From NCBI RefSeq assembly GCF_029910235.1, contig NZ_CP112874.1, positions 1,674,001-1,738,000 on the forward strand: DNA of 64,000 nt, read 5' to 3'. Shown here one piece after another: positions 48,840 to 57,697 of this stretch; the stretch's first letter is position 1; each line of letters opens with the position of its first letter. The notes beneath the pieces were generated by a model. It did not search any database, was not told where the DNA came from, and saw only the letters and a list, made by a program, of their open reading frames with translations. This DNA is from Pseudanabaena galeata CCNP1313. GTDB lineage: Bacteria > Cyanobacteriota > Cyanobacteriia > Pseudanabaenales > Pseudanabaenaceae. The translations under genes were made by a program, and so were the position numbers.

Positions 48840-49627
48840 AGTGAGAATAGTTTAAAGGCGTTACTAGTAGTTTCTAAAGCTAGTGATTCTAGATCCACCT
48901 CGCGCAAATTCGCCACACTCTCAGCCACATGCAGCACATAGGCTGGTTCGTTACGCTTACCACGCTTCGGGATAGGTGCGAGAAATGGGCAATCTGTCTC
49001 TACTAAAAGGCGATCGCTTGGTACAATTTTTGCCGACTCATGTAAATCATGGGCATTTTTAAAAGTGACCACACCACTAAAGCTGATATACATGCCCAAA
49101 TCGACAAACCATTGGGTTTCTTCAGGATTACCCGCCCAGCAATGCATCACGCCACGAATGGGTTGCTGAGGGGATTCTGCATTGATTTCTTGCAAGACTT
49201 CACGGGTTGCAACAGATGCCTCGCGTGAGTGAATAATTACAGGCAGATTTAGCGATCGCGCTGTGCGAAGTTGTGATTTAAAAGCTTCAATCTGAGCAGT
49301 TCTACTATCAGATTTAAAAAAATCTAAACCAGTTTCGCCGATCGCTACGACACGTTGATCACTAATTGCCAAAGACTTAATGCGATCGCCAACTTCAGGA
49401 TTCCAACCTAAAGTATTTAAGTTTTTATCTAGTGGATGTAACCCGACCGCAAAACTCACTTCAGGAAATTGATCGGCGATCGCCTGAATCTGATTAAACT
49501 CATCGGGACTCACGCAAGAATGCACTAGTCTTGTTACACCATTACCTAGCCAGCGATCGCGAACTGCCTCAAGATCCGATTGAAAATCTTTGAAGTTGAT
49601 ATGTACATGTGTATCTACTAGTTGCAT
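48833..49627 (-). CDS. TatD-family metal-dependent nuclease/hydrolase
   Basis: 264 aa. The metal ligands are HVHINF at residues 7-9, the Glu of IGETGLDFF, His of VIIHSREAS, His of GVMHCWAG and the Asp of [22 protein letters not shown]. All are present, so activity is expected. TatD proteins are 3'-5' exonucleases in DNA repair or apoptosis-like degradation. It is on the same strand as the desulfurase gene, 65 bp upstream, but a long palindrome separates them. Confidence 0.95.
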   Translation of the reverse strand: MQLVDTHVHINFKDFQSDLEAVRDRWLGNGVTRLVHSCVSPDEFNQIQAIADQFPEVSFAVGLHPLDKNLNTLGWNPEVGDRIKSLAISDQRVVAIGETGLDFFKSDSRTAQIEAFKSQLRTARSLNLPVIIHSREASVATREVLQEINAESPQQPIRGVMHCWAGNPEETQWFVDLGMYISFSGVVTFKNAHDLHESAKIVPSDRLLVETDCPFLAPIPKRGKRNEPAYVLHVAESVANLREVDLESLALETTSNAFKLFSLS

Positions 49628-49854
49628 AGAAATAAATCCTAAAAATCAAAATCATGCCAAAAACCAGAATCGATAAAAACAGCGAGAAAATTAAACACTC
49701 CCCCACAAAGTAGTATTAATCTTCTCGCTCAAATTTACTGGTCAAACAATCTCCATAGTTGAGGTCTATAAAGCTTATTGTCAAGAATAAAAATTCAGAC
49801 AATTAACTTTATAATTTTGACCCTATCCAACAGAGATTTAATATGTGCGTTGCT

Positions 49855-50247
49855 TTACTCTTCAGGATCTTCCGATTGTTCATTACTCAACTGGATCAGA
49901 TGGATGTGCTTGTATCCAAGCTTAATTTCAAACTCATCACCTTCATTCAAACCCATAGATCTTGTATAGGTAGAACCAATTACGATTTGTCCATTTTTAT
50001 GAACGCTAACCCGAAAGGTAGGTTCGCGCCCACGACCATCTTTATTCTGTTCAGGATTAATTGCAAATCCTCTAGCAGCAAGCACTGCTTCATAAAATTC
50101 TGTCAAATTAACACGATCTACCCCATCTTTCCCACGAGTGAAATACCCGCATTTTTTAGCTTGCTCACGCTTGGGTAAATTATTTAGCTCTTTTGCTTTT
50201 TGAAGAAGCGCCTTTCCTGTCAAAGGAGAAGTTACAGTGTCTGTCAT
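49855..50247 (-). CDS. cyAbrB-type transcriptional regulator (cyAbrB1 group)
   Basis: 130 aa. The cyanobacterial AbrB family has a conserved N-terminal region (PLTGKALLQKAKELNNLPKREQAKKCGY) and a C-terminal DNA-binding segment (GRGREPTFRVSVHKNGQIVIGSTYTRSMGLNEGDEFEIKLGYKHIHLIQL). These strings match the cyAbrB1/CalA group better than cyAbrB2. Members control nitrogen, carbon and hydrogenase genes and are often essential. It ends in an acidic tail, SNEQSEDPEE. About 1 kb of gene-free DNA lies upstream. Confidence 0.94.
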   Translation of the reverse strand: MTDTVTSPLTGKALLQKAKELNNLPKREQAKKCGYFTRGKDGVDRVNLTEFYEAVLAARGFAINPEQNKDGRGREPTFRVSVHKNGQIVIGSTYTRSMGLNEGDEFEIKLGYKHIHLIQLSNEQSEDPEE

Positions 50248-50831
50248 AAGATTATCAGAAATTTCAAGATTTCAAAATTGAAAATTTCTTTCTAAGAATA
50301 GAAGAAATTTTGCAAACCTTGGGTTTTTTAAACCACATAGAATTGCTACCTTATTGTCGTACATTTTTAAACATATTGGACAAAATATTAGACAAAATCA
50401 AAAAATATTTTTGGGATTTTCTATAGGATTAAAAAAAATATGTCTGATAATGTCATAGCACTTTAGTAAATATATGGAAACACGAAAGCAGTATGGATAG
50501 GATTTGCCTTAATATTTCAGTCTGGATACTTCAATAAGAATTAACATAGCCTACTTTTAGATTAACTTATGCCCAACTTTAACTAGACATTATTTTCTGT
50601 AGGAGTTGGATATTGATATTATTGTAATTTTCTGGTGCGAGCAATGAAATATGGCTTTTAATCATTACTTTACTTAAAACCTCACACTAATTAAAGCTAT
50701 ATTTCTTCACCCATACAGGTGATTCATCCGTTTTGTGATTTGTACTTTCACAAGTATTCATTTTTTCCCTGTTACAAAATATAGCCAAACCATACAAGAG
50801 ATAAATAATGTAAAAGATAGCTAGGAAAAAT
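50248..50831. other. Gene-free AT-rich region upstream of cyAbrB1
   Basis: About 580 bp with no ORF of note on either strand. It probably holds the cyAbrB1 promoter and a long leader. A run of A/T near 50390-50450 is the most striking composition. No known RNA was recognised. Confidence 0.45.
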
Positions 50832-50888
50832 TAAAACCCAAATAAATGAAAGCGTTACTTCGCGCCGTTTTCATTTGTTTGGGTTTTA
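50832..50888. repeat. Palindrome with decayed centre
   Basis: TAAAACCCAAATAAATGAAAG pairs with a near-complement ending GGGTTTTA; the core AGCGTTACTTCGCGCCG is imperfect. Same outer arms as at 46758 and 54043. Confidence 0.75.
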
Positions 50889-51023
50889 TTGCTTAAGCAA
50901 AACTTACATTGCTACAAATGAAATAGACGCAATGTCTATTTCGATTGGCTTAGTATGAACGGTTAAAGATCATCCTACAGTTTAATGTAAAGCACTAATT
51001 TAGACTTTGACATTCACACTATG
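50889..51023. other. Spacer upstream of argC
   Basis: Contains ATGAAATAGACGCAATGTCTATTTC, a loose inverted repeat, but no clear promoter. Confidence 0.35.
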
Positions 51024-51120
51024 AAACTGATTTTAGTGTTGCCAGCGCCTTTGGTGCTGGCAACACTAAAATCAGTTTTTTGAAAGCCCACTTTTGGCGG
51101 GCTTTCAAAAAACTGATTTT
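51024..51120. repeat. Shared-arm double-hairpin module (copy 3)
   Basis: Hairpin one is 51024-51078 (23-bp arms, AAACTGATTTTAGTG...). Hairpin two is 51068-51120 (22-bp arms). AAAATCAGTTT at 51068-51078 belongs to both. Confidence 0.85.
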
Positions 51121-51237
51121 TATAATGAGAATTGCTAAACTTTGATTTTAGATATTAATTGGGGTTAGGGCTTGGCTTATGCTAAGTTGTTACCCCAAAC
51201 GCGAAAAGCATTTTCAATATTTTGATGGAGTAAGGGT

Positions 51238-52296
51238 ATGAGCGCACAGGATCGAGTCCCCGTAGGTATTATTGGCGCGTCGGGTTATGGTGGTATCCAA
51301 TTGGTGAGACTGCTGCTAGAGCATCCATTAGTGAATATTACCTACATGGGTGGTAGTGGTTCTGTAGGACAAAATTTTGCTGACTTGTACCCACATATTG
51401 CCCATGCAGTAAACCTGCCCATCGAAAATCTTGAACCTGAAGCGATCGCCGATCGCTGCAAAATTGTCTTCCTGTCATTACCTAATGGCTTAGCTAGCAA
51501 AATTGCACCTCGACTATTGGCTAAGGGCTGCAAAGTCCTCGATTTATCCGCAGATTATCGCTTCACCGATCTGCAAGTTTATGAATCTTGGTATAAAGAG
51601 GCGCGTACTGATGCTGAGGTTAATGCCAAGGCAGTTTATGGATTACCAGAAATTTATCGCGATCGCATTGCTACTGCGGACTTAGTTGGTTGTGCGGGTT
51701 GTTATCCTACGGCTAGTTTATTAGCTCTACAGCCTCTGCTTAAGCAAGGTTTAGTCGATCCGAGTACGATTATTATTGATGCCAAGTCAGGTACATCTGG
51801 TGGTGGTCGTCAACCGAAAACTAATTTGTTACTAGCTGAGGCGGATGGTTCTCTTGCCGCTTATGGTATCGCGAGTCATCGCCACACCCCTGAAATCGAA
51901 CAGATCTGTAGTGATATGGCAGGTCAAGAGGTGCTAGTTCAATTCACACCTCATCTTATCCCCATGATTCGCGGTATTCTGTCTACGGTATACGCTAAGC
52001 TGCGTGACCCTGGGCTGGTGAAGGAAGATGTCCTTACTATTTATAAGTCTTTTTACCGCAATTCCGAATGGGTGCAGGTATTACCTAAGAATATCTTCCC
52101 GCAAACTAAGTGGGCTTTGGGTACAAATCTCTGTTATCTCGGTGTGGAAGTCGATGAGCGGACAGGACGAGTAATTGTGGTTTCGGCGATCGATAACTTG
52201 ATGAAAGGTCAAGCTGCCCAAGCATTGCAATGCATGAATATCATGATGGGCTGGGAAGAGTCACTAGCTTTACCTAAGTTAACTTTCTATCCATAA
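51238..52296 (+). CDS. argC: N-acetyl-gamma-glutamyl-phosphate reductase
   Basis: 352 aa, third step of arginine synthesis, NADPH-dependent. The N-terminal nucleotide fold [19 protein letters not shown], the active-site cysteine in [14 protein letters not shown], the [11 protein letters not shown] loop and HRHTPEIEQ are all present. The length fits the family. The start ATG lies 6 bases after a GGAGTAAGG-type ribosome site. The gene ends in LTFYP and is followed by a GTAGGGTGGGCA palindrome (52303-52332). Confidence 0.97.
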   Translation: MSAQDRVPVGIIGASGYGGIQLVRLLLEHPLVNITYMGGSGSVGQNFADLYPHIAHAVNLPIENLEPEAIADRCKIVFLSLPNGLASKIAPRLLAKGCKVLDLSADYRFTDLQVYESWYKEARTDAEVNAKAVYGLPEIYRDRIATADLVGCAGCYPTASLLALQPLLKQGLVDPSTIIIDAKSGTSGGGRQPKTNLLLAEADGSLAAYGIASHRHTPEIEQICSDMAGQEVLVQFTPHLIPMIRGILSTVYAKLRDPGLVKEDVLTIYKSFYRNSEWVQVLPKNIFPQTKWALGTNLCYLGVEVDERTGRVIVVSAIDNLMKGQAAQALQCMNIMMGWEESLALPKLTFYP

Positions 52297-52299
52297 AAG

Positions 52300-52333
52300 T
52301 AAGTAGGGTGGGCAATGCCCACCCTACTTACTA
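52300..52333 (+). terminator. Hairpin after argC
   Basis: AGTAAGTAGGGTGGGC and GCCCACCCTACTTACT are perfect inverted arms around AAT, just after the stop codon. No clear U-tract. Confidence 0.65.
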
Positions 52334-52361
52334 CCTTTAAATTTTATGAGGTTTATTAATT

Positions 52362-52535
52362 TTGCCTACTTCTGAACAAGGCATTATATGCGTCATATTA
52401 TGCCAATCTTTAACAAGCACTTTCACTCCCATCTTTTTACTGCGTCTAGATGAACGCACAGGAAATGTATTCATTCTAGCTGGAGATAATATAGAGATAG
52501 AAATTTATCGTAATGGTCTTTGGAGGTTTCTGTGA
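52362..52535 (+). CDS. DUF6888-like small protein
   Basis: 57 aa with a TTG start, reading PTSEQGIICVILCQSL at the N-terminus and ending FILAGDNIEIEIYRNGLWRFL. The second half (LRLDERTGNVFILAGD) fits small cyanobacterial proteins that I recall as DUF6888. Its stop overlaps the GTG start of the next gene by four bases (GTGA), which implies coupled translation. The paired family member follows. The function is unknown; the tight two-gene layout resembles toxin-antitoxin pairs, but nothing else supports that. Confidence 0.6.
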   Translation: MPTSEQGIICVILCQSLTSTFTPIFLLRLDERTGNVFILAGDNIEIEIYRNGLWRFL

Positions 52536-52738
52536 TCAAGCTTGATTTCAACACAATGACTAAGAAAGAATTACGCGCTTATGTTATTGCTCATCCCAGT
52601 AACAAAGACGCATTTCGTATATTTGTCGATCGCTTTACAGTAAATGCATCGCCAGAAACCTTTGCTATGCCTCAGTCAGTAGCCGATCTTCAAGAGATTG
52701 AGAGTTTAATTAAGCAAAAACTGGAGCAGTCTTCTTAA
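52532..52738 (+). CDS. DUF6887-like small protein
   Basis: 68 aa from GTG 52532. A GGAGG site at 52522-52526 sits five bases before it, which decides this start over the upstream TTG at 52520. The sequence LDFNTMTKKELRAYVIAHPSNKDAF fits the small family I recall as DUF6887. The rest is helical (SVADLQEIESLIKQKLEQ). It is translationally coupled to the preceding small gene. Family recall is from memory. Confidence 0.7.
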   Translation: MIKLDFNTMTKKELRAYVIAHPSNKDAFRIFVDRFTVNASPETFAMPQSVADLQEIESLIKQKLEQSS

Positions 52739-52774
52739 GAAGGTATTTAGTTCAATCAATGGCTATACTCCCTT

Positions 52775-52831
52775 GTCACTCAAGAATTAGTGGTGCGGTG
52801 CTTTGCACCGCACCACTAATTCTTGAGTGAC
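52775..52831. repeat. Perfect 27-bp palindrome
   Basis: Arms start GTCACTCAAGAATTAG; the core is CGGTGC-TTT-GCACCG. It touches the left terminus of the mobile element at 52833. Confidence 0.85.
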
Positions 52832-52832
52832 T

Positions 52833-52968
52833 ACTGATGTTCCGTAGAACAAAGATCTACATACTTTTTCCATATCATCTTAAAAGAGGATTTGGAAACC
52901 AAATCCCTACATATTGGTTGTAGGGGCTTGGTCTCCAAGCCCCATTCTCAGATCCACGTAACATCAGT
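52833..52968. mobile_element. ACTGATGTT-bounded element, copy 4 (136 bp), diverged
   Basis: The left end ACTGATGTTCCGTAGA is mutated; the right end TCCACGTAACATCAGT is perfect. No flanking duplication was seen. The interior contains GGATTTGGAAACCAAATCC and GGGGCTTGGTCTCCAAGCCCC, unlike copies 1-3. Confidence 0.75.
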
Positions 52969-53002
52969 GATAATGTCTATTTTTAAACTGGGAAGGGAGT
53001 AG

Positions 53003-54016
53003 ATGACAGCAACGGTCAAAAGTTTAGGTGAGCAAGGATTGCTGAAAATTTTTCGGCAATATTGTAGTGAGTTAGTGGGTGATGATGCGGCGATCATGGG
53101 GGAAACTTTTGCCGATCGCCAGATGGTCGTGACTACAGATATGTTGGTGGATGGTGTGCATTTTAGCGATCGCACGACTAGCCCTGAAGATGTGGGTTGG
53201 CGGGCGGCGGCTGTGAATTTATCAGATTTAGCCGCCATGGGAGCGAAACCTTGGGGTTTAGTTATGTCCGTAGGATTGCCACCTGACACAGAAATTGCTT
53301 GGATTGAAGGCGTATATCGTGGCTTTAGTGAATGTTTACGAACCTATGGCACGGAATTAGTAGGTGGTGATACGGTGCGATCGCCTGTTCGCACTTTATC
53401 GGTAACTGCCTTTGGACAAGTACCTAAAAATCAAGTCATCCAAAGGCAGACGGTGCGAGTTGGTGATGTGATCGTGATGACAGGTTTGCACGGACTCTCA
53501 AAGGCGGGTTTAGAACTTCTATTAAATGAAAAATTAAAAGAGAAGTTACTAGCTCCGATGCAGATAGGCGATCGCTCCTTAGCAGGACAAGAGCTAGTAA
53601 AAGCAATCTGTAACTATCATCAGCGACCAATTCCGCGTTTTGATGCAATTCATCTTTTTCCAGAATTCCTGAAACAGGAAAATCACTTCAGTGATTTTCC
53701 TGTTTCAGGAATGGATAGCAGCGATGGATTAGCTGATGCGATCGCCCAAATTTGTCGCGCAAGTAATGTCGGTGCAAAGATCTATTGGGATACATTACCA
53801 ATTCCTGAATTAGTGCAGATCTTGGCAGGCGATCGCGCTTTGGATTGGGTTTTGTATGGTGGCGAAGATTTTGAGCTGGTTTTATGTATGCCTTTGGATC
53901 TAGCAGAGCAGTTTGTAAAGCTTTTATCCAGTGCGGTAATTATTGGCGAAATTGTTGAAGGCAACCAACTTGATGGGCTAGATATGCGATCGGCTTTTCA
54001 ACATTACGAACCCTAA
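53003..54016 (+). CDS. thiL: Thiamine-monophosphate kinase
   Basis: 337 aa, phosphorylates thiamine monophosphate to thiamine diphosphate. Conserved features are VGDDAAIM, the metal-binding TTDMLVDGVHF, NLSDLAAMGAKPWGLVMS, VGGDTVRS and GMDSSDGLADAI. The start ATG follows GGGAAGGGAGTAG. A perfect 48-bp palindrome, exactly 16 codons, lies inside the gene at 53665-53712, just before the GMDSSDG motif. It is read through in frame and is probably a surface-loop insertion. Confidence 0.96.
   Translation: MTATVKSLGEQGLLKIFRQYCSELVGDDAAIMGETFADRQMVVTTDMLVDGVHFSDRTTSPEDVGWRAAAVNLSDLAAMGAKPWGLVMSVGLPPDTEIAWIEGVYRGFSECLRTYGTELVGGDTVRSPVRTLSVTAFGQVPKNQVIQRQTVRVGDVIVMTGLHGLSKAGLELLLNEKLKEKLLAPMQIGDRSLAGQELVKAICNYHQRPIPRFDAIHLFPEFLKQENHFSDFPVSGMDSSDGLADAIAQICRASNVGAKIYWDTLPIPELVQILAGDRALDWVLYGGEDFELVLCMPLDLAEQFVKLLSSAVIIGEIVEGNQLDGLDMRSAFQHYEP
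53665..53712. repeat. Perfect palindrome inside the thiL coding sequence
   Basis: 23-bp arms starting ATTCCTGAAACAGG around a TC loop, 48 bp in total. It encodes a segment around FLKQENHFSDFPVSG. Confidence 0.9.
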
Positions 54017-54042
54017 AGGCTTTGACACTTTTGCTTAGGACA

Positions 54043-54099
54043 TAAAACCCAAGAAGTGAGGGGCGGCGCAAAGCGCCGCCCCTCACTTCTTGGGTTTTA
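54043..54099. repeat. Perfect 27-bp palindrome between thiL and rlmN
   Basis: TAAAACCCAAGAAGTGAGGG arms around core GGCGGCGC-AAA-GCGCCGCC. It lies between convergent genes and could terminate both. Confidence 0.85.
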
Positions 54100-54140
54100 G
54101 TTTGTACTAGCTAACTCTTTTTTTGCTATATCAAAAAATC

Positions 54141-55211
54141 TTATTTGGCTAAAGCCTTCTCATGTTGTCCTCGCAACTGACCACAAGCCGCATCTGCTTC
54201 TAGTCCCCTTGTGCGCCGCACACTTACAGTAATTTTATAATTTTCTAAAACCTGTACAAAGGTTTGAATTGCTCTTTCGCTGGGGCGTTTGTAATCCGCA
54301 TCGCTAACCGTATTGTAGGGAATCAGATTAACGTGACTTTGGAAACCGCGAATCAAGTAGGCGAGTTCTTCAGCCTGTTCAGGAGCATCATTGACTCCCG
54401 CTAGTAACGTGTATTCAAAACTAATTCTTCTACCCGTGATTTCCACATATTCGCGGCAGTCATCCATTAAGGCGATCAGAGGATAGCGATCGGCTGATGG
54501 AATCACTTGGGCGCGAACTTCTTGAGTTGGTGCATGGAGACTGACCGCCAGAGTTACTTGCAAATGTTCTTGGGCAAAGCGGGGAATTTGATTGGGAATA
54601 CCGACAGTAGAGACAGTAATATTGCGCTGACCAATGCCAATATCTTTGTTAATAACGTTAATTGCGCCAACCAGATTTTCATAATTAAGTAACGGCTCAC
54701 CCATGCCCATAAATACGATATGGCTGACTCGCTGCTGCATGACTTCCTGCACTGTCAGCACTTGATCAATAATTTCATGCTTTGCCAAATTGCGCCGAAA
54801 GCCGCCTTTGCCCGTAGCACAAAAATCGCACGCCATTGGACAGCCCACCTGAGTCGATACGCATACGGTCAATCGCTTACTGGTAGGAATACCAACGGTT
54901 TCGACAATTTCGCCATCAGCGAGTTTCAGCAAAAACTTCTCTGTGCCATCGCGAGTTGTTTTGTGAAGATGAATCTGCGATCGCCCCATTTCCGCAGTCG
55001 GATTCAGTGCAAATTCTTCGCGCCAAGCTTTAGGGAACACCGTAATATCTGTTAAGCTTCGCGCACCTCTGGTATAGAGCCATTCATGAAGCTGTTTACC
55101 TCGATAGCTTGGCTGTCCTTGTGATACCACCCATTCTGTCAATTCAGAGAGCGATCGCCCCAATAGTGGTAGGACTTTGGAAGCAGAATTTGGGAGCGTA
55201 TTCACAGTCAT
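54141..55211 (-). CDS. rlmN: Dual-specificity RNA methyltransferase RlmN
   Basis: 356 aa, radical SAM enzyme that methylates C2 of A2503 in 23S rRNA and A37 in some tRNAs. The cluster cysteines are in [26 protein letters not shown] is the conserved GEP motif. The mechanistic C-terminal cysteine is in DAACGQLRG, and [16 protein letters not shown] is also typical. The start at 55211 gives [11 protein letters not shown]. Confidence 0.97.
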   Translation of the reverse strand: MTVNTLPNSASKVLPLLGRSLSELTEWVVSQGQPSYRGKQLHEWLYTRGARSLTDITVFPKAWREEFALNPTAEMGRSQIHLHKTTRDGTEKFLLKLADGEIVETVGIPTSKRLTVCVSTQVGCPMACDFCATGKGGFRRNLAKHEIIDQVLTVQEVMQQRVSHIVFMGMGEPLLNYENLVGAINVINKDIGIGQRNITVSTVGIPNQIPRFAQEHLQVTLAVSLHAPTQEVRAQVIPSADRYPLIALMDDCREYVEITGRRISFEYTLLAGVNDAPEQAEELAYLIRGFQSHVNLIPYNTVSDADYKRPSERAIQTFVQVLENYKITVSVRRTRGLEADAACGQLRGQHEKALAK

Positions 55212-55308
55212 GACGGGGTAGCAAATGGGACAAGTATATTGATTTTATCAAATTTCTTACGAAACTCAAACTCAGACACACCGCGAAACTGATTTCTCCG
55301 AGATTTTC

Positions 55309-55349
55309 TAATGAATAATCCCGCCGCAAGCGGACGGGGTTATTCATTA
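55309..55349. repeat. Hairpin before the Fic relic
   Basis: TAATGAATAATCCCG and CGGGGTTATTCATTA flank CCGCAAGCGGA; slightly imperfect. It lies between the Fic gene end and rlmN, both leftward. Confidence 0.7.
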
Positions 55350-55928
55350 AATCGCAGAATCCTTATCATGTCTGAGAAGGATATAAAGATGGAAAAATTC
55401 GATCTATAGCCTTTAATGGAAATACAATTCTTACAGCGCTTTTTGGTGTGTCAGAAACCAAGAAACCCTCTTTACACAAAGTATTTAGAATAGTACGAGC
55501 TTGTCTAGACTGATAACCAGTGATTTGTGAAGCAGCTCCTCGCTCAACCTCATCAAACAAAATCACTTCTTTAAGTAAAGCAAATGAACCTTCGGGCAAT
55601 TTTTTTAACTCAACTTGTTCATTGATATACAGATTCAGTCTTTTAATAAGCGTTTCAGGTTCAATTAATGACTTCATGAAATTAACTTGATCAATTGCTG
55701 TTTCTAAAAAGAAATAGACAAATTTATTCAAAGCTTTGAGACTGAGGTTGCCTCGACCATCTAAATCATTAATTCTTTGACAATCTGCCGCCATAAGTAA
55801 TTTCTTATATTCTTGAGATTTTCGAGCTAAGCCTCTAGAAACTGACCAAATACTACTACCAACACCAATTTCTTTAAAATAAGCATGGGAAAACAACCTT
55901 GCCACCCTCCCATTCCCGTCATAAAAAG

Positions 55929-56931
55929 ACGTGAGTTCGACGCACTAAAAGATGGCAGGAGGAAGAGCAGGCAAGCCTTTGAAGAGAAGATCTAAAGCAG
56001 GTTTAGTCTCTCGATATGTATAAGCAACCAACCCAGCTAAAAGGTTGACAAGAAAATTAAAAAAACTGCGATGTCTTGAATGCTCAATCTGAGAAATGTT
56101 TTTGAGTTGGTCATTGACGGACTCAATAATTGCGCGCTTACGCAGCAAAATCTTATCAATCAACTTGACCAAACAGTTTTTCATATTTTTCTTGCGCTTA
56201 GTAATCAGTTGTAAACCTTGTTCATAGAGCTTCTCAAACAACTTTTGGGAGATATAACCACGGTCACCAAACAATTGACCAAAGAGGTCTTGAGCCATCT
56301 CAGGCACAGGTTGTCGGTCATCAATATTGGCTGGTGTGAGCTTGAAGGCAAGCAATTCCCCTTTGTCATTGATAATCAAATGTAGCTTGAAGCCAAAGTG
56401 CCATCCCACTGAGTTTTTGCCCCAATTGACCATACCTTTGAATACTTTATGGGCATGGGCACGGCATGGTACACAGACATTGATCGGTGTGGAGTCGATG
56501 AATGATATTCCTGTCACTTCGCCTTTGCGGGTATGCAGAAAGCAACATAACAACATCATTGTCCAAGGCATTAGCTCGACAAAGCGGGTGTAGCTTACCA
56601 AGTGGGGAAATGCTTTCCGCCAAAACGGTATTACAGTTAGGGTATAGAAGTCTTTGAAGGTCTTGTATCCTGACCCATGAAAGGCGATCGCGATGGTCAT
56701 CACTTCACTCAACCTCATTCTTGAGCGACTTTTCCTTTCTCCCTGCATTGATGGCAACATTGGTTGCTCTTGCCAGTGTTTTTCAAAGCTTTGGCAAAAA
56801 TCATCCACTTCACAGAAGATTCGCGTGATATCCAAGTGCGATACGATACTGTTCATATTGCTGAGGCTTTTAGTTTGTCAAACCTAGTCTCAGCTTTTCT
56901 TTTGCTTTTGTCTACTCCGTCGAACTGACGT
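55929..56931 (-). mobile_element. Insertion sequence, IS982 family, 1003 bp
   Basis: Termini ACGTGAGTTCGACG (55929) and CGTCGAACTGACGT (ending 56931) are inverted with one mismatch. A perfect 7-bp target duplication TAAAAAG lies at 55922-55928 and 56932-56938. Length, AC-type ends and the single transposase gene fit IS982. The ends match the small non-autonomous elements at 23702, 41718 and 59567. Confidence 0.92.
55945..56856 (-). CDS. IS982-family transposase
   Basis: 303-aa DDE transposase. The first catalytic Asp is in SFIDSTPINVC, the second in LFGDRGYIS and the Glu in AIIESVNDQLKN. The IS982 signature HSHKVFKG-like HAHKVFKGMVNWGKNSVGWHFGFKLHL and LIINDKGELL are intact. No frameshift or stop, so it is probably active. 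It starts at ATG 56856, 75 bp inside the right end. Confidence 0.94.
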   Translation of the reverse strand: MNSIVSHLDITRIFCEVDDFCQSFEKHWQEQPMLPSMQGERKSRSRMRLSEVMTIAIAFHGSGYKTFKDFYTLTVIPFWRKAFPHLVSYTRFVELMPWTMMLLCCFLHTRKGEVTGISFIDSTPINVCVPCRAHAHKVFKGMVNWGKNSVGWHFGFKLHLIINDKGELLAFKLTPANIDDRQPVPEMAQDLFGQLFGDRGYISQKLFEKLYEQGLQLITKRKKNMKNCLVKLIDKILLRKRAIIESVNDQLKNISQIEHSRHRSFFNFLVNLLAGLVAYTYRETKPALDLLFKGLPALPPAIF

Positions 56932-57551
56932 TAAAAAGGATGAATCCAAAGGAGACGATGATGAGCCGCAGCAACAGCTATTACTTGCTTAACTTTTGAA
57001 AGTTTATTGGGATGGCAAATTTCGATAAAACGCCCCAAAAATCTCTCAATTTTATCTGCATCAGGAGGAGTATGTTCACCGACAATTACTCTACCTGTTC
57101 TAAATTCACCCGAAATAACTTGCTTTTTATTTGCTTCTTCTCCTACCCATCGTAAATTATCTGGCAAGCGTGAGTAGAACTCTCGATGTAGTAATTGAAT
57201 AAAATCAATAGAAACAATATCTGGATTTTTGCTAAAATCAATCAGTCTTTGAACTTCAATATGAGCTTTAGCTTCAAGTTGTAAATCCCGCTTTGCAGGA
57301 TCACTTGAGAAATCTTCGACCAAAGCTCGTTCAATATCGCGAGGAGTAGTGTTATGTCCTTCGATTAAATTACTGTAATAGCAGTTCATGTTACGAACTA
57401 AATTGCCGAGAGTTTCAGTCATTCGGGGTTTTAGAATAGCTTTTAAGCTACTTGTTGCTTGGATCAGCGAAACAACTAGGTCTTCTAGCTCACGATTTCC
57501 CTCTGATGGAAGCATTGGTTCCATTAAATCTATGGTTTCGTCTCTATACAT

Positions 57552-57697
57552 TGCCGATTTTTTAAATACGATATTGTTCTCTATATATAGTTTACCGCAG
57601 ATTAATCCGAACTTTATTGCCGATCTTATTGCCGATCTTATTGGTTCTTTTTAGGTTTATTGATATAGTAAATTCGCTTGATATTTGCGGGAAATTT
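57552..57697. promoter_or_regulatory. Divergent promoter region of the Fic gene and the phosphoesterase gene
   Basis: It includes a tandem direct repeat TTATTGCCGATC, twice, at about 57615-57640. No defined promoter was recognised. Confidence 0.4.

Larger units (their letters stand above)
55366..57551 (-). pseudogene. Fic-domain protein gene interrupted by an IS982-type element
   Basis: The 5' half (56931-57551) encodes residues 1-206 and ends ...HHRLLWIHPF. The 3' half (55366-55921) resumes YDGNGRVARLFSHAYF. Joined across the insertion they give the complete Fic core HPFYDGNGRVAR, so the element entered the catalytic motif. The N-terminal half contains SNLIEG, which fits the inhibitory S-x3-E-G motif of Fic AMP-transferases. 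The C-terminal part has a winged-helix-like segment (QITGYQSRQARTILNTLCKEGFL). Without the element the frame would be continuous, so inactivation is recent and could be reversed by precise excision. The remaining halves lack either the catalytic His context or the phosphate-binding loop. Confidence 0.9.
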
